Translations under genes and position numbers: made by a program | Part shown: piece by piece, positions 1 to 7,187 of the stretch | Position numbering within the stretch: the first letter of the stretch is position 1 | Layout of the letters: every line of letters starts with the position of its first letter | IMG/VR virus record: IMGVR_UViG_3300033388_002348 | Location: 1 to 42,700 of that record | Length of the DNA stretch: 42,700 nt | Reading direction: 5' to 3' (one strand) | Origin: a virus | Notes under the pieces: generated by a model | The model's input: only the letters and a program-made list of their open reading frames with translations | The model's database searches: none | Told to the model about the DNA's origin: nothing

Positions 1-114
1 AAACAGAGGTATGATTATTATACCTCCTGGAATGGCTTATGATTCTGGTGTTAATTCGGCACCATTACAGCAAAATTTAAAATGGAATCAATCAATTCTT
101 GATATGTCCGGGCT
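1..114. repeat. Direct terminal repeat, left copy (circular junction)
   Basis: These 114 bases are identical to 42587-42700. The tail fiber reading frame continues across the junction without a shift, so this looks like assembly overlap of a circular or terminally redundant phage chromosome and not a separate gene copy. The unit genome would be about 42,586 bp. Confidence 0.93.
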
Positions 115-1207
115 TTTTGCTGCTCCAAACGATGGAGATTCAGCAGGAAATATAGTAATTCAACTTAAAGGGTTGTCGAAAAATGGATCCAAGGTTGACG
201 ATATCGTAATTAAAGGTTCAAGGCATCCGGTCCTTTGTTTGCAAAGCTCACAGTCAGAAAGAAGTGGTGGCGATAATATGGCCTCATTTCTTATTAGAAC
301 CGATACAGGCAATGACGACACGACAGGACGGGTTCAGATGCGTTATGTTCGTGATGTCGACGGAACACCAGCGGCAAAATCAAATAATTTTTCTATAATA
401 ATGAACGACCTTTCTCAAGAAAGACCAAAAACTACATTTTGGGAATATGGCGGTATTCTGCATACAATGCAAATCGGTGACACAGGGACACACACCGGGG
501 CGAATAGTGCGGCTGTGTTGGTGGATGCAACTGAAAGCTGGACCGTAAACGGCTTAGAAGGATTATCGGTGAGAAATTTAACTGATGGATCTTCTGGTAC
601 TATTATTTCAAATACTCAGACAACCATTACGGCTACATTAGCCGGTGGAACAGATGACGAATGGGACACTGACGATTCATATAAAATTTCTATTGCCAGT
701 AATGGCGAAGGGCCAATTTTAGCACTTGAAGAAAATGATGGGACTGACATTTTTAGACTTGATGAAGATGGAGATATTAGAATTGTTAAAAATATAGATG
801 CTACAGGTCATCTTAAATGTGGGTCTAATTTAACTTTTTATAACAGGTCAATTTCGACAGTAGGAAATGGGGCCGCAGTTCCATTCTTCAAAATTACCTC
901 TGGAAGTGCCATGTTTTCGGGGATGGTTACACTTGCAGCAAGGAATGAAACACCTGATGAATTTTCTTTGCATACATATGCACTTAATAGTTATGCAGAA
1001 AATCAACAACTCACTGAAATCGGAGCCGGGTATGATGATAGTGTCACGTTAGATGTTTATGTTTCCCGGTCGGGGAATGATTTGACATTTTCTGTTGCAA
1101 AGGATGCAGCAGGGGCCGATATAGACGATGTGGCAACAACGATCACAGTTAATATTGGTATTCAGGGTCACGGTTCTGGGACTACTTTTACCGTTATAGA
1201 TCTATAA
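1..1207 (+). CDS. Tail fiber / tailspike protein, C-terminal part (gene wraps around the window ends)
   Basis: This is the downstream part of a 654-aa protein whose first 256 codons lie at 41829-42596. The ATG at 11 is internal: it corresponds to 42597, which is in frame with the start at 41829. The segment encoded at about 510-700 (VDATESWTVNGLEG, TDGSSGTI, GGTDDEWDTDDSYKI) resembles a small beta-rich module common in phage surface proteins. The rest is rich in Gly, Thr, Asn and Asp, as in beta-helical receptor-binding fibers. No catalytic motif was recognised. The likely role is host recognition at the tip of a short tail, matching the position of P22 gene 9 at the end of the late operon. 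The function is inferred from position and N-terminal similarity. Confidence 0.8.
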   Translation, partial: NRGMIIIPPGMAYDSGVNSAPLQQNLKWNQSILDMSGLFAAPNDGDSAGNIVIQLKGLSKNGSKVDDIVIKGSRHPVLCLQSSQSERSGGDNMASFLIRTDTGNDDTTGRVQMRYVRDVDGTPAAKSNNFSIIMNDLSQERPKTTFWEYGGILHTMQIGDTGTHTGANSAAVLVDATESWTVNGLEGLSVRNLTDGSSGTIISNTQTTITATLAGGTDDEWDTDDSYKISIASNGEGPILALEENDGTDIFRLDEDGDIRIVKNIDATGHLKCGSNLTFYNRSISTVGNGAAVPFFKITSGSAMFSGMVTLAARNETPDEFSLHTYALNSYAENQQLTEIGAGYDDSVTLDVYVSRSGNDLTFSVAKDAAGADIDDVATTITVNIGIQGHGSGTTFTVIDL

Positions 1208-1222
1208 CAGAAAGGAGAAAAA

Positions 1223-1384
1223 ATGGGATTTAAAAAAGCAAAAGAGAACATTAAGAAAAAAGAACAAGCAGTAACCGAAGCCGAATCTGTGTTGAGAGAT
1301 ATAGAAAAGCTTAATCCGGAATTGGCGAAGAGAGCAAAAAAAGTAATTGACGATATGGTAAGTATTCAATGTGGCGGTGGATGA
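1223..1384 (+). CDS. Small basic helical protein, 53 aa, unknown
   Basis: The ATG at 1223 follows a strong ribosome binding site (AAAGGAG at 1211-1217), 15 bases after the tail fiber stop. The product is Lys/Glu-rich (MGFKKAKENIKKKEQAV at the start) and is predicted helical and possibly coiled-coil over most of its length, ending QCGGG. The stop overlaps the next start as ATGA at 1381-1384, so translation is probably coupled to the membrane protein gene that follows. No family was recognised. It may act with the downstream membrane proteins. Confidence 0.6.
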   Translation: MGFKKAKENIKKKEQAVTEAESVLRDIEKLNPELAKRAKKVIDDMVSIQCGGG

Positions 1385-2172
1385 AAGATTTTTTAACAAA
1401 ATATCACCATGAGATAATCATAGCGTTCTACCTCCCGGTGGCATGGATAACCGGGAGGTTATTTTCCGCCGCTCCTGATTTTGTGTGGTGTCAGGTATAC
1501 CATACTATAGGGCTTCATTTACAAATAATATATCTATTTTGTGTTGCCATATTGGTAGTTCCATTTGAGAGAATTACGATTAAGATATTATTGATATATC
1601 TTTTGGCCTACCAATCAATAGCGTTGATATTTTATATTCATGCTCAGAATCCTACTATCAATCTTGTATCTGCCTGGGGTACCGATGGATTTATGAATAG
1701 ATTTGCATCATATAGAGATGGTGGGTGGTCGGAGTGGGCAGTGGAGACTATTTTTATTCCTGGATTTGTGACAAGTATTTATGCATATATCTGGAGGCTT
1801 ACCAGAAATTGCCATCTTAAATCAGATCCGTTAAATAGTGAGAATATATTTATCTGTTTAGAACTACCAAAAACATTTAAAGAATTGTTCCTTGGAATGT
1901 TCAAACCAACAACACCATATTGTAGTGTGGTTTTGTATGTAGATGGGATAGTTTATGGATTTAAAAAAAGAGATAAGAAAATTCATGTATTTTTATTAAG
2001 AGACGTGAGCAATAGAATAAACATAGATACAAATGTAAAAATCTCTGATAGGAAAAAGGAAATATATAATTTGGAATTCACGAAGTGTAATATAATTTTT
2101 AACAGTTGTTTTAAAGTTTTTAAGGAGACAATTGGGTTCAGTATTTTAAACAGAATAAATAATAGAGTCTGA
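1381..2172 (+). CDS. Multi-pass membrane protein with soluble C-terminal domain, 263 aa
   Basis: The start at 1381 overlaps the preceding stop (ATGA) and is preferred over the ATG at 1369, which has no useful ribosome binding site. Four hydrophobic segments are visible: AFYLPVAWITGRLF, LQIIYLFCVAILVVPF, ILLIYLLAYQSIALIFY and ETIFIPGFVTSIYAYIW. After about residue 145 comes a soluble domain of about 115 residues beginning near TTPYCSVVLYVDGIVYGF. I do not recognise the family. Its place after the tail fiber and before another membrane protein suggests a membrane-directed function such as lysis or exclusion, but a holin and an endolysin already exist in the leftward operon. Function unknown. 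Confidence 0.65.
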   Translation: MKDFLTKYHHEIIIAFYLPVAWITGRLFSAAPDFVWCQVYHTIGLHLQIIYLFCVAILVVPFERITIKILLIYLLAYQSIALIFYIHAQNPTINLVSAWGTDGFMNRFASYRDGGWSEWAVETIFIPGFVTSIYAYIWRLTRNCHLKSDPLNSENIFICLELPKTFKELFLGMFKPTTPYCSVVLYVDGIVYGFKKRDKKIHVFLLRDVSNRINIDTNVKISDRKKEIYNLEFTKCNIIFNSCFKVFKETIGFSILNRINNRV

Positions 2173-2213
2173 CCTGATCCATCGTTCAAACAAGGCTAAA
2201 ATGAGGAATGGAC

Positions 2214-2432
2214 ATGACAGCAAAGGGTAAAAATATGTATAAGGCAATACTACAAACTGTGATCGCTGGTGGTATTTTAATTTTAGTTCCGACAGCAATC
2301 GGTATTTATATACAGCTTAAATTAACAAATCAAACCGTGATAAGACACACTGAAATTATTGGTGTGCACGAAGTACGGCTTGATGACCACGAAAGGCGTT
2401 TGACAATAATAGAGGTTAAAGACAACCAATAG
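2214..2432 (+). CDS. One-TM protein with C-terminal coiled coil, 72 aa
   Basis: The ATG at 2214 is preferred to that at 2208 because GAGGA at 2203-2207 is then correctly spaced. One membrane segment (TVIAGGILILVPTAIGIYI) is followed by a short amphipathic heptad region (EIIGVHEVRLDDHERRLTIIE). The architecture is that of small phage membrane accessory proteins such as XhlA-like or spanin-like proteins, but no definite family can be assigned. It ends directly against the stop of the convergent leftward operon at 2433, so the two transcription units meet here with no intergenic space. Confidence 0.6.
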   Translation: MTAKGKNMYKAILQTVIAGGILILVPTAIGIYIQLKLTNQTVIRHTEIIGVHEVRLDDHERRLTIIEVKDNQ

Positions 2433-2627
2433 CTATGCGTACCGATATCCTTCATACCCACATTGGCAATGAATGTTTTTTCGTGGCGGGTTGCTTGAAA
2501 GTGTAATGCTTGGGCGAGAATCAAACAGCTCACTCTTACATTTTGGGCAAGATATACCATTTCGTATGGGGGCGTTCCCTCCAAATGATTGCAACATTCT
2601 TTCGTTAAATTCTTTTAATGTTTTCAT
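2433..2627 (-). CDS. Small zinc-ribbon-like protein, 64 aa
   Basis: Last gene of the leftward operon. An AAAGGAG ribosome binding site lies just upstream of the start. The protein has an N-terminal helix followed by ISCPKCKSELFD and IHCQCGYEGY, giving a CxxC...CxC pattern expected to bind one zinc ion, similar in size and style to Com-type or other phage zinc fingers. Nucleic acid or protein binding is plausible but unproven. It is separated from the previous operon gene by a structured intergenic element (2647-2737). Confidence 0.6.
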   Translation of the reverse strand: MKTLKEFNERMLQSFGGNAPIRNGISCPKCKSELFDSRPSITLSSNPPRKNIHCQCGYEGYRYA

Positions 2628-2646
2628 TCAAATCTCCTTTAAATTA

Positions 2647-2737
2647 TAGTGCGCCCCTGTTTAGGTTAATTAAATTTAATTCAGGGTTCCTACGGTTCCT
2701 TTCTGTTGATGGTTACAGTCAGTTATGGAGCGCACTA
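2647..2737 (-). ncRNA. Candidate structured RNA element closed by an 8-bp stem
   Basis: TAGTGCGC (2647-2654) is perfectly complementary to GCGCACTA (2730-2737). Inside lie two further pairings, CCCTG/CAGGG (2655-2659 with 2682-2686) and CTGT/ACAG, giving a three-way-junction shape, plus a GGTTCCT direct repeat. The element fills the space between two small zinc-finger genes of the leftward operon, so the minus-strand transcript is the more likely carrier. It could be a leader or stability element for the last gene, or a processed small RNA. The helices are visible in the sequence; the function is unknown. Confidence 0.4.
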
Positions 2738-2761
2738 ATTCTTAGTTTCTAATTTCGTTAG

Positions 2762-2926
2762 TTAGTCTTTACATTCACAAGGTTCTCGCCTCTTATACCC
2801 TTCTTCCCACTCCCAATACCACCCACGATTCTCACACTTGCGGCATATCTGGTTATCAGAATAATACTCAGCCTCTATTTCTTTTCGTTCTTCTATTGGT
2901 ATTCTGTTGTATATGAAGTTATACAT
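2762..2926 (-). CDS. Small zinc-binding protein, 54 aa
   Basis: The ATG at 2926 lies six bases downstream of the preceding gene's stop, with AGGTG as ribosome binding site. The product begins MYNFIYNRIPIEERKEI and carries ICRKCENRGWYWEW and EPCECKD, a CxxC...CxC zinc-ribbon arrangement around an unusually Trp/Tyr-rich loop. No named family was recognised. Spacing and orientation make it part of the leftward recombination operon. Confidence 0.6.
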   Translation of the reverse strand: MYNFIYNRIPIEERKEIEAEYYSDNQICRKCENRGWYWEWEEGYKRREPCECKD

Positions 2927-2932
2927 ATTCAC

Positions 2933-3280
2933 CTACTGACTCTGAAGTTCAGCCCTCATCCACGTAAGCAAAGACCTATAAGAATCCAACGCCGCCCTAA
3001 TATCTGACATTGACTCCCTACACGCTTTCATAACACCTTCGGATACATCCATTTGGTACCCGAGATTAGCAATAATCTTATCACCTTTTACGAGTTCTTT
3101 AATGATTGTGGTTGGATTGCCAGCGGTCTTAAGTTCTATGACCTTCTTTGCGTATCCAATATTATAATCTCGTTTTGCAGATGCGTACTTCTCAGATAGT
3201 TCTGTATATTCAGTATTCTTACTGGTGAGCAGTTGGTTTTTCTGGCTCATTCCATCCATTACTTGTTGTGGTGTTGGCAT
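2933..3280 (-). CDS. Helical protein in the recombination operon, 115 aa, unknown
   Basis: The start follows a G-rich ribosome binding site (AAGGGGG) eight bases after the SSB gene. The sequence is almost entirely helical and Lys/Glu/Ser-rich, with likely coiled-coil regions (KNTEYTELSEKYASAKRDY; SDIRAALDSYRSLLTWMRAEL). Gene order (exonuclease, SSB, this gene) suggests a recombination or replication accessory role, but no Beta-, RecT- or Erf-type annealing protein signature is visible. Function unknown. Confidence 0.65.
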   Translation of the reverse strand: MPTPQQVMDGMSQKNQLLTSKNTEYTELSEKYASAKRDYNIGYAKKVIELKTAGNPTTIIKELVKGDKIIANLGYQMDVSEGVMKACRESMSDIRAALDSYRSLLTWMRAELQSQ

Positions 3281-3288
3281 ATTCCCCC

Positions 3289-3681
3289 TTAAAACGGAAT
3301 TGTTTCGTTACACACTTCTGCGCCCTTTGAAGAATCTATTTTAGGCTCACTCACAGGCCGCTCACTGGACGATCCGAGCATTAGCATAGTATGGGCTATG
3401 ATTTCTGACGTGTACACCCTAACGCCGTCCTTGTTCTCGTATGATCCATTCTGAATTCGCCCCTCTATGTATACTTGCTTGCCCTTTTTTAAAAAATCCT
3501 TGCAAATCTCAGCCAGCTTACCAAATGTAACTATGTTGTGCCAAGTGGTGACCTTTTCTTTCTTTACGGTTTCTGTTGTAGCTAAACTGAATTTAGTTAT
3601 AGCCATGTCGGACTTGCTGTATGTTGTCTCCGGGTCTTTGCCTAAGTGACCTATTAAACTCGCTTTATTTAATCCTGCCAT
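3289..3681 (-). CDS. ssb: Single-stranded DNA-binding protein
   Basis: 130 aa. It begins with the typical SSB pattern (MAGLNKASLIGHLGKDPE) and has the OB-fold core motifs WHNIVTFGKLAEI, KGKQVYIEGRI and VYTSEIIAHTMLML. A short Ser-rich linker follows, and the protein ends NETIPF, matching the hydrophobic C-terminal tip by which bacterial SSBs recruit partners. It is shorter than cellular SSBs (about 170-180 aa), as usual for phages. The exonuclease gene stop (TAA) directly abuts its ATG, so the two are translationally coupled. It should coat single-stranded DNA during replication and recombination. Confidence 0.95.
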   Translation of the reverse strand: MAGLNKASLIGHLGKDPETTYSKSDMAITKFSLATTETVKKEKVTTWHNIVTFGKLAEICKDFLKKGKQVYIEGRIQNGSYENKDGVRVYTSEIIAHTMLMLGSSSERPVSEPKIDSSKGAEVCNETIPF

Positions 3682-4302
3682 TTATTTCTCCCTTATTTTA
3701 ACTTTAATTTCTTTTATCATATTTTCAAACAATACTAACCTGGAATCAATCATTTCAAGTTCTTTTTCAATGGTAGATTTTTCTATTCGGTAAACATAAA
3801 GATTTGTTGCCTTGGGATAAGATGAACAATAAGAAATAAAATCAATCCATTTTCGTCCCGATTCTCCAAGATTAAAAAACAATTGCCATTTATAAGCAGG
3901 ATCAAACCCACCACGTTCTATAGTTGCATAGTGGGTGGTGGTAATAACTGACTTAATTTCTATCAATCCGTCGTTCCCAATCAGCCCATCAGGAGAACAA
4001 CCGGTTTTACCGTTATCATAAAACCCGCCATTAATAACTTTGGTGAAATACATCTCTTCATATAACATCCTGGCGATTGGTTCTTCCTCATGCCCTCTGT
4101 CCATGTGTTTGTTGGTATAGTTGTTTGTTGCGGCTCTTTTTTTTGTTATCCTCTCCACTGCTATGGTAATTGCCAGTTTTTTAGCTGGATCTCCAAAGTC
4201 CTTTCCGTAGTGAGCCATGACTTTACTTACTTCCGATCCGGTAACCTTTCCAGCCCGCAAATCCAACCACTCGTCTTCATTTTGTTTAATATTAAGCCAC
4301 AT
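3682..4302 (-). CDS. YqaJ / lambda-exonuclease-type recombination nuclease
   Basis: 206 aa with the PD-(D/E)XK layout of viral YqaJ recombinases: WLDLRAGKVTGSEVSKVM at residues 12-29 (DNA-entry motif), RGHEEEPIAR at 69-78 (first acidic cluster), SPDGLIGNDGLIEIKS at 103-118 (catalytic D105 and E115-I-K117) and a Gln-containing motif YKWQLFFNL near 137-145. The expected activity is 5'-3' digestion of double-stranded DNA ends to prepare single strands for annealing, as in lambda Exo. It overlaps the upstream gene by 11 bases and abuts ssb. No annealing partner of a known family was found nearby. Confidence 0.9.
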   Translation of the reverse strand: MWLNIKQNEDEWLDLRAGKVTGSEVSKVMAHYGKDFGDPAKKLAITIAVERITKKRAATNNYTNKHMDRGHEEEPIARMLYEEMYFTKVINGGFYDNGKTGCSPDGLIGNDGLIEIKSVITTTHYATIERGGFDPAYKWQLFFNLGESGRKWIDFISYCSSYPKATNLYVYRIEKSTIEKELEMIDSRLVLFENMIKEIKVKIREK

Positions 4303-4807
4303 TTTCGGCCTCTTCTTTTAAGGCTTTTTCAGCTTCCTGGCTAATTGACCGGTGTTTTTTAATTAAATCAAGGTTTTTGTTTTCAATATAAGAATCAACC
4401 GCCCGGCCCCATTCTTCAGAGCCTTTAATTAATTCTGGTTTCTGCATCCTTGGTGCTTCTTTACTTATTCGTAAACCCTCAACAGTATCACCCATCATCT
4501 TTACATTCGTGTCTACATATACCGTGATATTGGTACCATTCCAATCGTTTAAGAATGGCGACCCTGTTAAGTCTTTCATGGTCCTTGAATTTGTCGCATT
4601 TAAAATCATTGGTTTGAGGTCTTCCCCTGGCCTGATTTCTTTTTCAACAAAAAAGATTGTATTAAAATTATCTTTTGTCCTTTTTGTTTTGTCTGGCAAT
4701 AGCTCTGCCCGTTCAATCGTTAATATTGTAGGCTCAACGATATCGCCGCTGCTTAGGTATGGAGAGTTAAAAGCTTTTCTGTAATGTGTTTTTTTTTCGT
4801 CACTCAT
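4292..4807 (-). CDS. Recombination-associated protein, putative OB-fold, 171 aa
   Basis: The stretch MILNATNSRTMKDLTG ... WNGTNITVYVDTNVKMMGDTVEGLRI resembles a conserved phage protein often found next to YqaJ-type exonucleases, which reads as a beta-rich OB-like domain. The C-terminal third (SEEWGRAVDSYIENKNLDLI to the end) is helical and charged. The start overlaps the holin stop by one base (TAATG) and the end overlaps the exonuclease gene by 11 bases. A role with the nuclease or in single-strand binding is inferred from context and moderate sequence resemblance only. Confidence 0.6.
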   Translation of the reverse strand: MSDEKKTHYRKAFNSPYLSSGDIVEPTILTIERAELLPDKTKRTKDNFNTIFFVEKEIRPGEDLKPMILNATNSRTMKDLTGSPFLNDWNGTNITVYVDTNVKMMGDTVEGLRISKEAPRMQKPELIKGSEEWGRAVDSYIENKNLDLIKKHRSISQEAEKALKEEAENVA

Positions 4808-5247
4808 TATTTATCCCCTTTCCAATGTTTAATCCCACTCTCAACAGACCTACCCACGACGTAACCACCGATTCCAAGCTTTAATAATCCCCACATTTCG
4901 GGTGGTATTTCTAACTCGACAGACCAATCAAATAAAGCCATTAGGTAGGGGGCTAAGATATAATTATTTGTAATAACAGCCATAAATATAAACATCAATA
5001 TAGGTCGCCAATTCTTTTGCATCCAGGACCCTTGCATTTCTGTTTTAATTACAGAAGCCTGGACCTCCATTTCCTTAAGAACGATATTCATTACGTTCAA
5101 AATAAAATTATTCATCTGTTCTTGAACAATAGCCTTAGCTGCGAGTCTCTCTTCGTCACTTGTAAATAGGCTGTCTAGGCCGCCCATAATAGAGCTTGTT
5201 ACTTTTGCTGCTGAATCTGAAAATATAGATTTAATCCATCCAAACAT
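4807..5247 (-). CDS. Holin of the 3-TM (GTA-holin-like) type
   Basis: 146 aa. A short amphipathic N-terminus (MFGWIKSIFSD) and a helical region are followed by the signature GSWMQKNWRPILMFIFM and membrane segments over about residues 81-107 (RPILMFIFMAVITNNYILAP) and 118-135 (WGLLKLGIGGYVVGRSV). The pattern of a Trp-Arg-Pro turn entering a membrane hairpin is typical of the phage or GTA 3-TM holin family. It sits one base after the endolysin stop with AAAGGAGG as ribosome binding site, so the pair forms a lysis cassette. It would permeabilise the inner membrane and release the endolysin. Confidence 0.82.
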   Translation of the reverse strand: MFGWIKSIFSDSAAKVTSSIMGGLDSLFTSDEERLAAKAIVQEQMNNFILNVMNIVLKEMEVQASVIKTEMQGSWMQKNWRPILMFIFMAVITNNYILAPYLMALFDWSVELEIPPEMWGLLKLGIGGYVVGRSVESGIKHWKGDK

Positions 5248-5248
5248 T

Positions 5249-5620
5249 TTAATCCTCCTTTAACTGATAATGCGGATAGTCGATAATAGAAGTCCATTCT
5301 CCACCACATTCAATTTCGATTTTAAGGTTTTTAGCCGTTAGTTTAATCAGCTTCATAAAGTTCTTAAATCGATCAATATCATCCCAATCAATCGGATATG
5401 GAACCACATCCACGGCGTTACTTGGGCGTACATTATGCTTAGATGCCGGGAAGTTTAACTTGGATTTCCCTGTTCTGTAGGCTTTTTCTTGATCTTCTTT
5501 TCCACGGTGACCACATAAAATACTGCAATCATAGAAAGTAATCACCTGTTCAAATAGGATGATCAACCGGTGGTCACATGTGGAAAGTCTTGCTTTTGAT
5601 GTGTCGCTAAATTCTGGCAT
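5249..5620 (-). CDS. Endolysin, M15-type (L-alanyl-D-glutamate or D-Ala carboxypeptidase-like)
   Basis: 123 aa. The zinc-binding and catalytic motifs of small M15 phage peptidases are visible: GHRGKEDQEKAY (residues 37-48), SKHNVRPSNAVDVVPY with H62 and D71, and GGEWTSIIDYPHYQL with H117. The enzyme should cut the peptide part of peptidoglycan. There is no signal peptide, so release depends on the adjacent holin. A GGAGG ribosome binding site precedes the ATG at 5620. It is unusual that this lysis pair lies in the middle of the leftward recombination operon and not after the structural genes. Confidence 0.88.
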   Translation of the reverse strand: MPEFSDTSKARLSTCDHRLIILFEQVITFYDCSILCGHRGKEDQEKAYRTGKSKLNFPASKHNVRPSNAVDVVPYPIDWDDIDRFKNFMKLIKLTAKNLKIEIECGGEWTSIIDYPHYQLKED

Positions 5621-5636
5621 TTATTCCTCCTTTGTT

Positions 5637-5712
5637 GCGCCGGGCAAGGATTCGAACCTCGCTGTAAAAAACAATCATATGATTGAGTGTGGATGTACCA
5701 ACCCACCGGCGC
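5637..5712 (-). ncRNA. tRNA-like RNA lacking a normal anticodon loop
   Basis: On the minus strand a 7-bp acceptor-like stem (GCGCCGG with CCGGCGC) encloses a D-arm-like hairpin (GTGG, loop with GG, CCAC) and a perfect T-arm (GCGAGG, loop TTCGAAT, CCTTGC). Acceptor and T stem are flush, giving 13 stacked pairs. In place of an anticodon arm there is CAATCATATGATTG, a 14-base palindrome that cannot form a 5-bp stem with a 7-base loop, followed by TTTTTT. CCA is not encoded. It is either a degenerate tRNA or a tRNA mimic. It lies directly after the small gene ending at 5719 and before the endolysin gene. Confidence 0.5.
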
Positions 5713-5718
5713 ATGGTG

Positions 5719-5874
5719 TTATTGATCCTCGTTATCATTTCTCCACATCTCTTGTGCCTCTTCAATTCCACTCCAATTATCAACGCCAGCAGCATCTAAA
5801 CATGCTAACCATTCCGAATCTTTAACGAGTCTGTCATGTTCTACCTTTGTTATTGTAATCATTTCCTCTTTCAT
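5719..5874 (-). CDS. Small conserved-type phage protein, 51 aa
   Basis: The ATG at 5874 has AAAGGAG seven bases upstream. The central sequence VEHDRLVKDSEWLACLDAAGVDNWSGIEEAQ follows a pattern common in small phage proteins (a short helix, then L-AAGVDNW-G). No function is known. It ends six bases before the tRNA-like element, so the RNA could be processed from the same transcript. Confidence 0.6.
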   Translation of the reverse strand: MKEEMITITKVEHDRLVKDSEWLACLDAAGVDNWSGIEEAQEMWRNDNEDQ

Positions 5875-5885
5875 CTCATTCTCCT

Positions 5886-5990
5886 TTAATAAATCACCTG
5901 GCTCGACAACCGAATTGGTATGAAAAATACCATAATCAACAAACCAATCCAGAACATCAGGTATAAAATAATTGTTTTAACAATTCGCAT
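5886..5990 (-). CDS. Very small membrane peptide, 34 aa
   Basis: The reading frame starts at 5990, inside the end of the preceding gene (14-base overlap), and ends just before the ribosome binding site of the next gene. The product is almost wholly a membrane helix (IILYLMFWIGLLIMVFFIPI) with positive ends (MRIVK; IRLSSQ). The ribosome binding site is weak, so translation would rely on coupling. It fills an otherwise empty 100-base gap, which supports it. Function unknown. Confidence 0.4.
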   Translation of the reverse strand: MRIVKTIILYLMFWIGLLIMVFFIPIRLSSQVIY

Positions 5991-6273
5991 AATCTAATTC
6001 GTGTATGGTCCCAATATAAGAGCCCGGAACAGCCAACGAGGTTAATTGGTTCTCACATTCCACAACCTTATTAATTTCATAGTCTTCTGAAAAGAGTATC
6101 TTGTAATGTCCCCCTATGAATTCATTGTTTGGATAATTATAAACACCCTTATGATACAAGCCCTCTATAATTATCTTGGCTGGAAACTTGTGGTTGTATT
6201 GATCGCCTGTTTCGTACACCAATCTAAGTGTTGAATTGCCCGGTATTATTTTAATTATTTTTGTTACTTCCAC
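5977..6273 (-). CDS. Hypothetical protein, 98 aa, GTG start
   Basis: The start codon is GTG at 6273, chosen because AGGAGG lies six bases upstream and no ATG gives a better fit. The beginning (MEVTKIIKIIPGNSTLRLVYETGDQ) suggests a beta-rich fold, and the middle is Tyr-rich (YHKGVYNYPNNEF). No family was recognised. The initiation region GGAGGCTACC-GTG is nearly identical to that of the upstream gene (GGAGGCTACC-ATG), pointing to a duplicated translation signal. Confidence 0.6.
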   Translation of the reverse strand: MEVTKIIKIIPGNSTLRLVYETGDQYNHKFPAKIIIEGLYHKGVYNYPNNEFIGGHYKILFSEDYEINKVVECENQLTSLAVPGSYIGTIHELDYANC

Positions 6274-6282
6274 GGTAGCCTC

Positions 6283-6471
6283 CTATAAATATTCTTTTAA
6301 GGTGGTTAGCTCTCCAAAATTAAGCCAAATATGCGGAAAATCAGACTTCTCAGACAGCTTTATTGCGGTTAACATGGCGTTGGCTGTCCTTTCAAACAAC
6401 TCTCCGGCATTGGACTCTAAGAGCATTTCACATGCTTCTTTAACTTGCTGGGTATCCCATTTTGTTTGCAT
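6283..6471 (-). CDS. Hypothetical helical protein, 62 aa
   Basis: The ATG at 6471 is chosen over 6483 because TGGAGG then sits at normal spacing; the 6483 ATG overlaps that site. The product (MQTKWDTQQVKEACEMLLE ... FPHIWLNFGELTTLKEYL) is helical with no known domain. It is the second gene of the leftward operon and is nine bases from the next start. Function unknown. Confidence 0.55.
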   Translation of the reverse strand: MQTKWDTQQVKEACEMLLESNAGELFERTANAMLTAIKLSEKSDFPHIWLNFGELTTLKEYL

Positions 6472-6500
6472 GGTAGCCTCCATTAATGGTTAAACCTATT

Positions 6501-7163
6501 TTACGAATGATAATCTATAGTTACACAAATCCAATCATTTTTTGGTGTGACCTTTTCAATATATTCTTTTCTGTAACTTTTTGTTTTCTCTTTAAACATA
6601 TTAATAGCTGTTTTTACATTCTTATCCCAATCTATATCCATATGGTTAACACCATTCCATACCGAATCTCGCATAACAAATTGAGGTAATAATTCATTAT
6701 TATAGCCTGGACCACCAATAATCACAGTGCAACATTTAAGATCATCTGGGATATCTTCAACAAGACAAATATCACAAGATAAAACACTATCTTCGTTATT
6801 TGAGTGTTTAAATACAGGGCATTCTGTCATTTCGCCGTTTTCTGTTGGAAAGAACTCGTTCCACAGTTTATCCACTATAGGGATTTGGCTCGCTGGTGAA
6901 ACCTCTTGTTTGCCACATTGCAGCCCAGAAACAGTTATTTTATTATCATTAAGTGCCTTATAAAAATCATCAAGCTTGTTACTATCATAACTACACATCT
7001 CTTTAGCACCAGACCACCGGCCGCCAATTTGATACCAATCCCAAAAAGGCTGCAACGCCTCTTCTTCGTCTTTATTGTTTTCGCTAAATGGCGACATAAG
7101 TTTTTCCACATCGTTTTCAATATCTTTAGTTTTCGGCATAATAATTTCACAATGGTAATGCAT
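6501..7163 (-). CDS. Hypothetical protein with a WDWYQIGGRWSG motif, 220 aa
   Basis: First gene of the leftward operon. The start at 7163 (MHYHCEIIMPK) is chosen because GGGAGAAG precedes it; starting further upstream would place the promoter and operator inside the gene. It contains FWDWYQIGGRWSG near residue 40, a motif shared by several uncharacterised phage and bacterial proteins, and several scattered Cys pairs (LSCDICLVED, KCCTVIIGG). As the first early-left gene it could be a host-takeover protein, but this is inference from position only. Confidence 0.65.
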   Translation of the reverse strand: MHYHCEIIMPKTKDIENDVEKLMSPFSENNKDEEEALQPFWDWYQIGGRWSGAKEMCSYDSNKLDDFYKALNDNKITVSGLQCGKQEVSPASQIPIVDKLWNEFFPTENGEMTECPVFKHSNNEDSVLSCDICLVEDIPDDLKCCTVIIGGPGYNNELLPQFVMRDSVWNGVNHMDIDWDKNVKTAINMFKEKTKSYRKEYIEKVTPKNDWICVTIDYHS

Positions 7164-7187
7164 AATTCTTCTCCCTTTTTGTTTTAG

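Noticed and set aside
5607-5795. 62-aa minus-strand reading frame over the tRNA-like region
   Set aside because: It overlaps the endolysin start, the tRNA-like element and the better supported 51-aa gene; no ribosome binding site.
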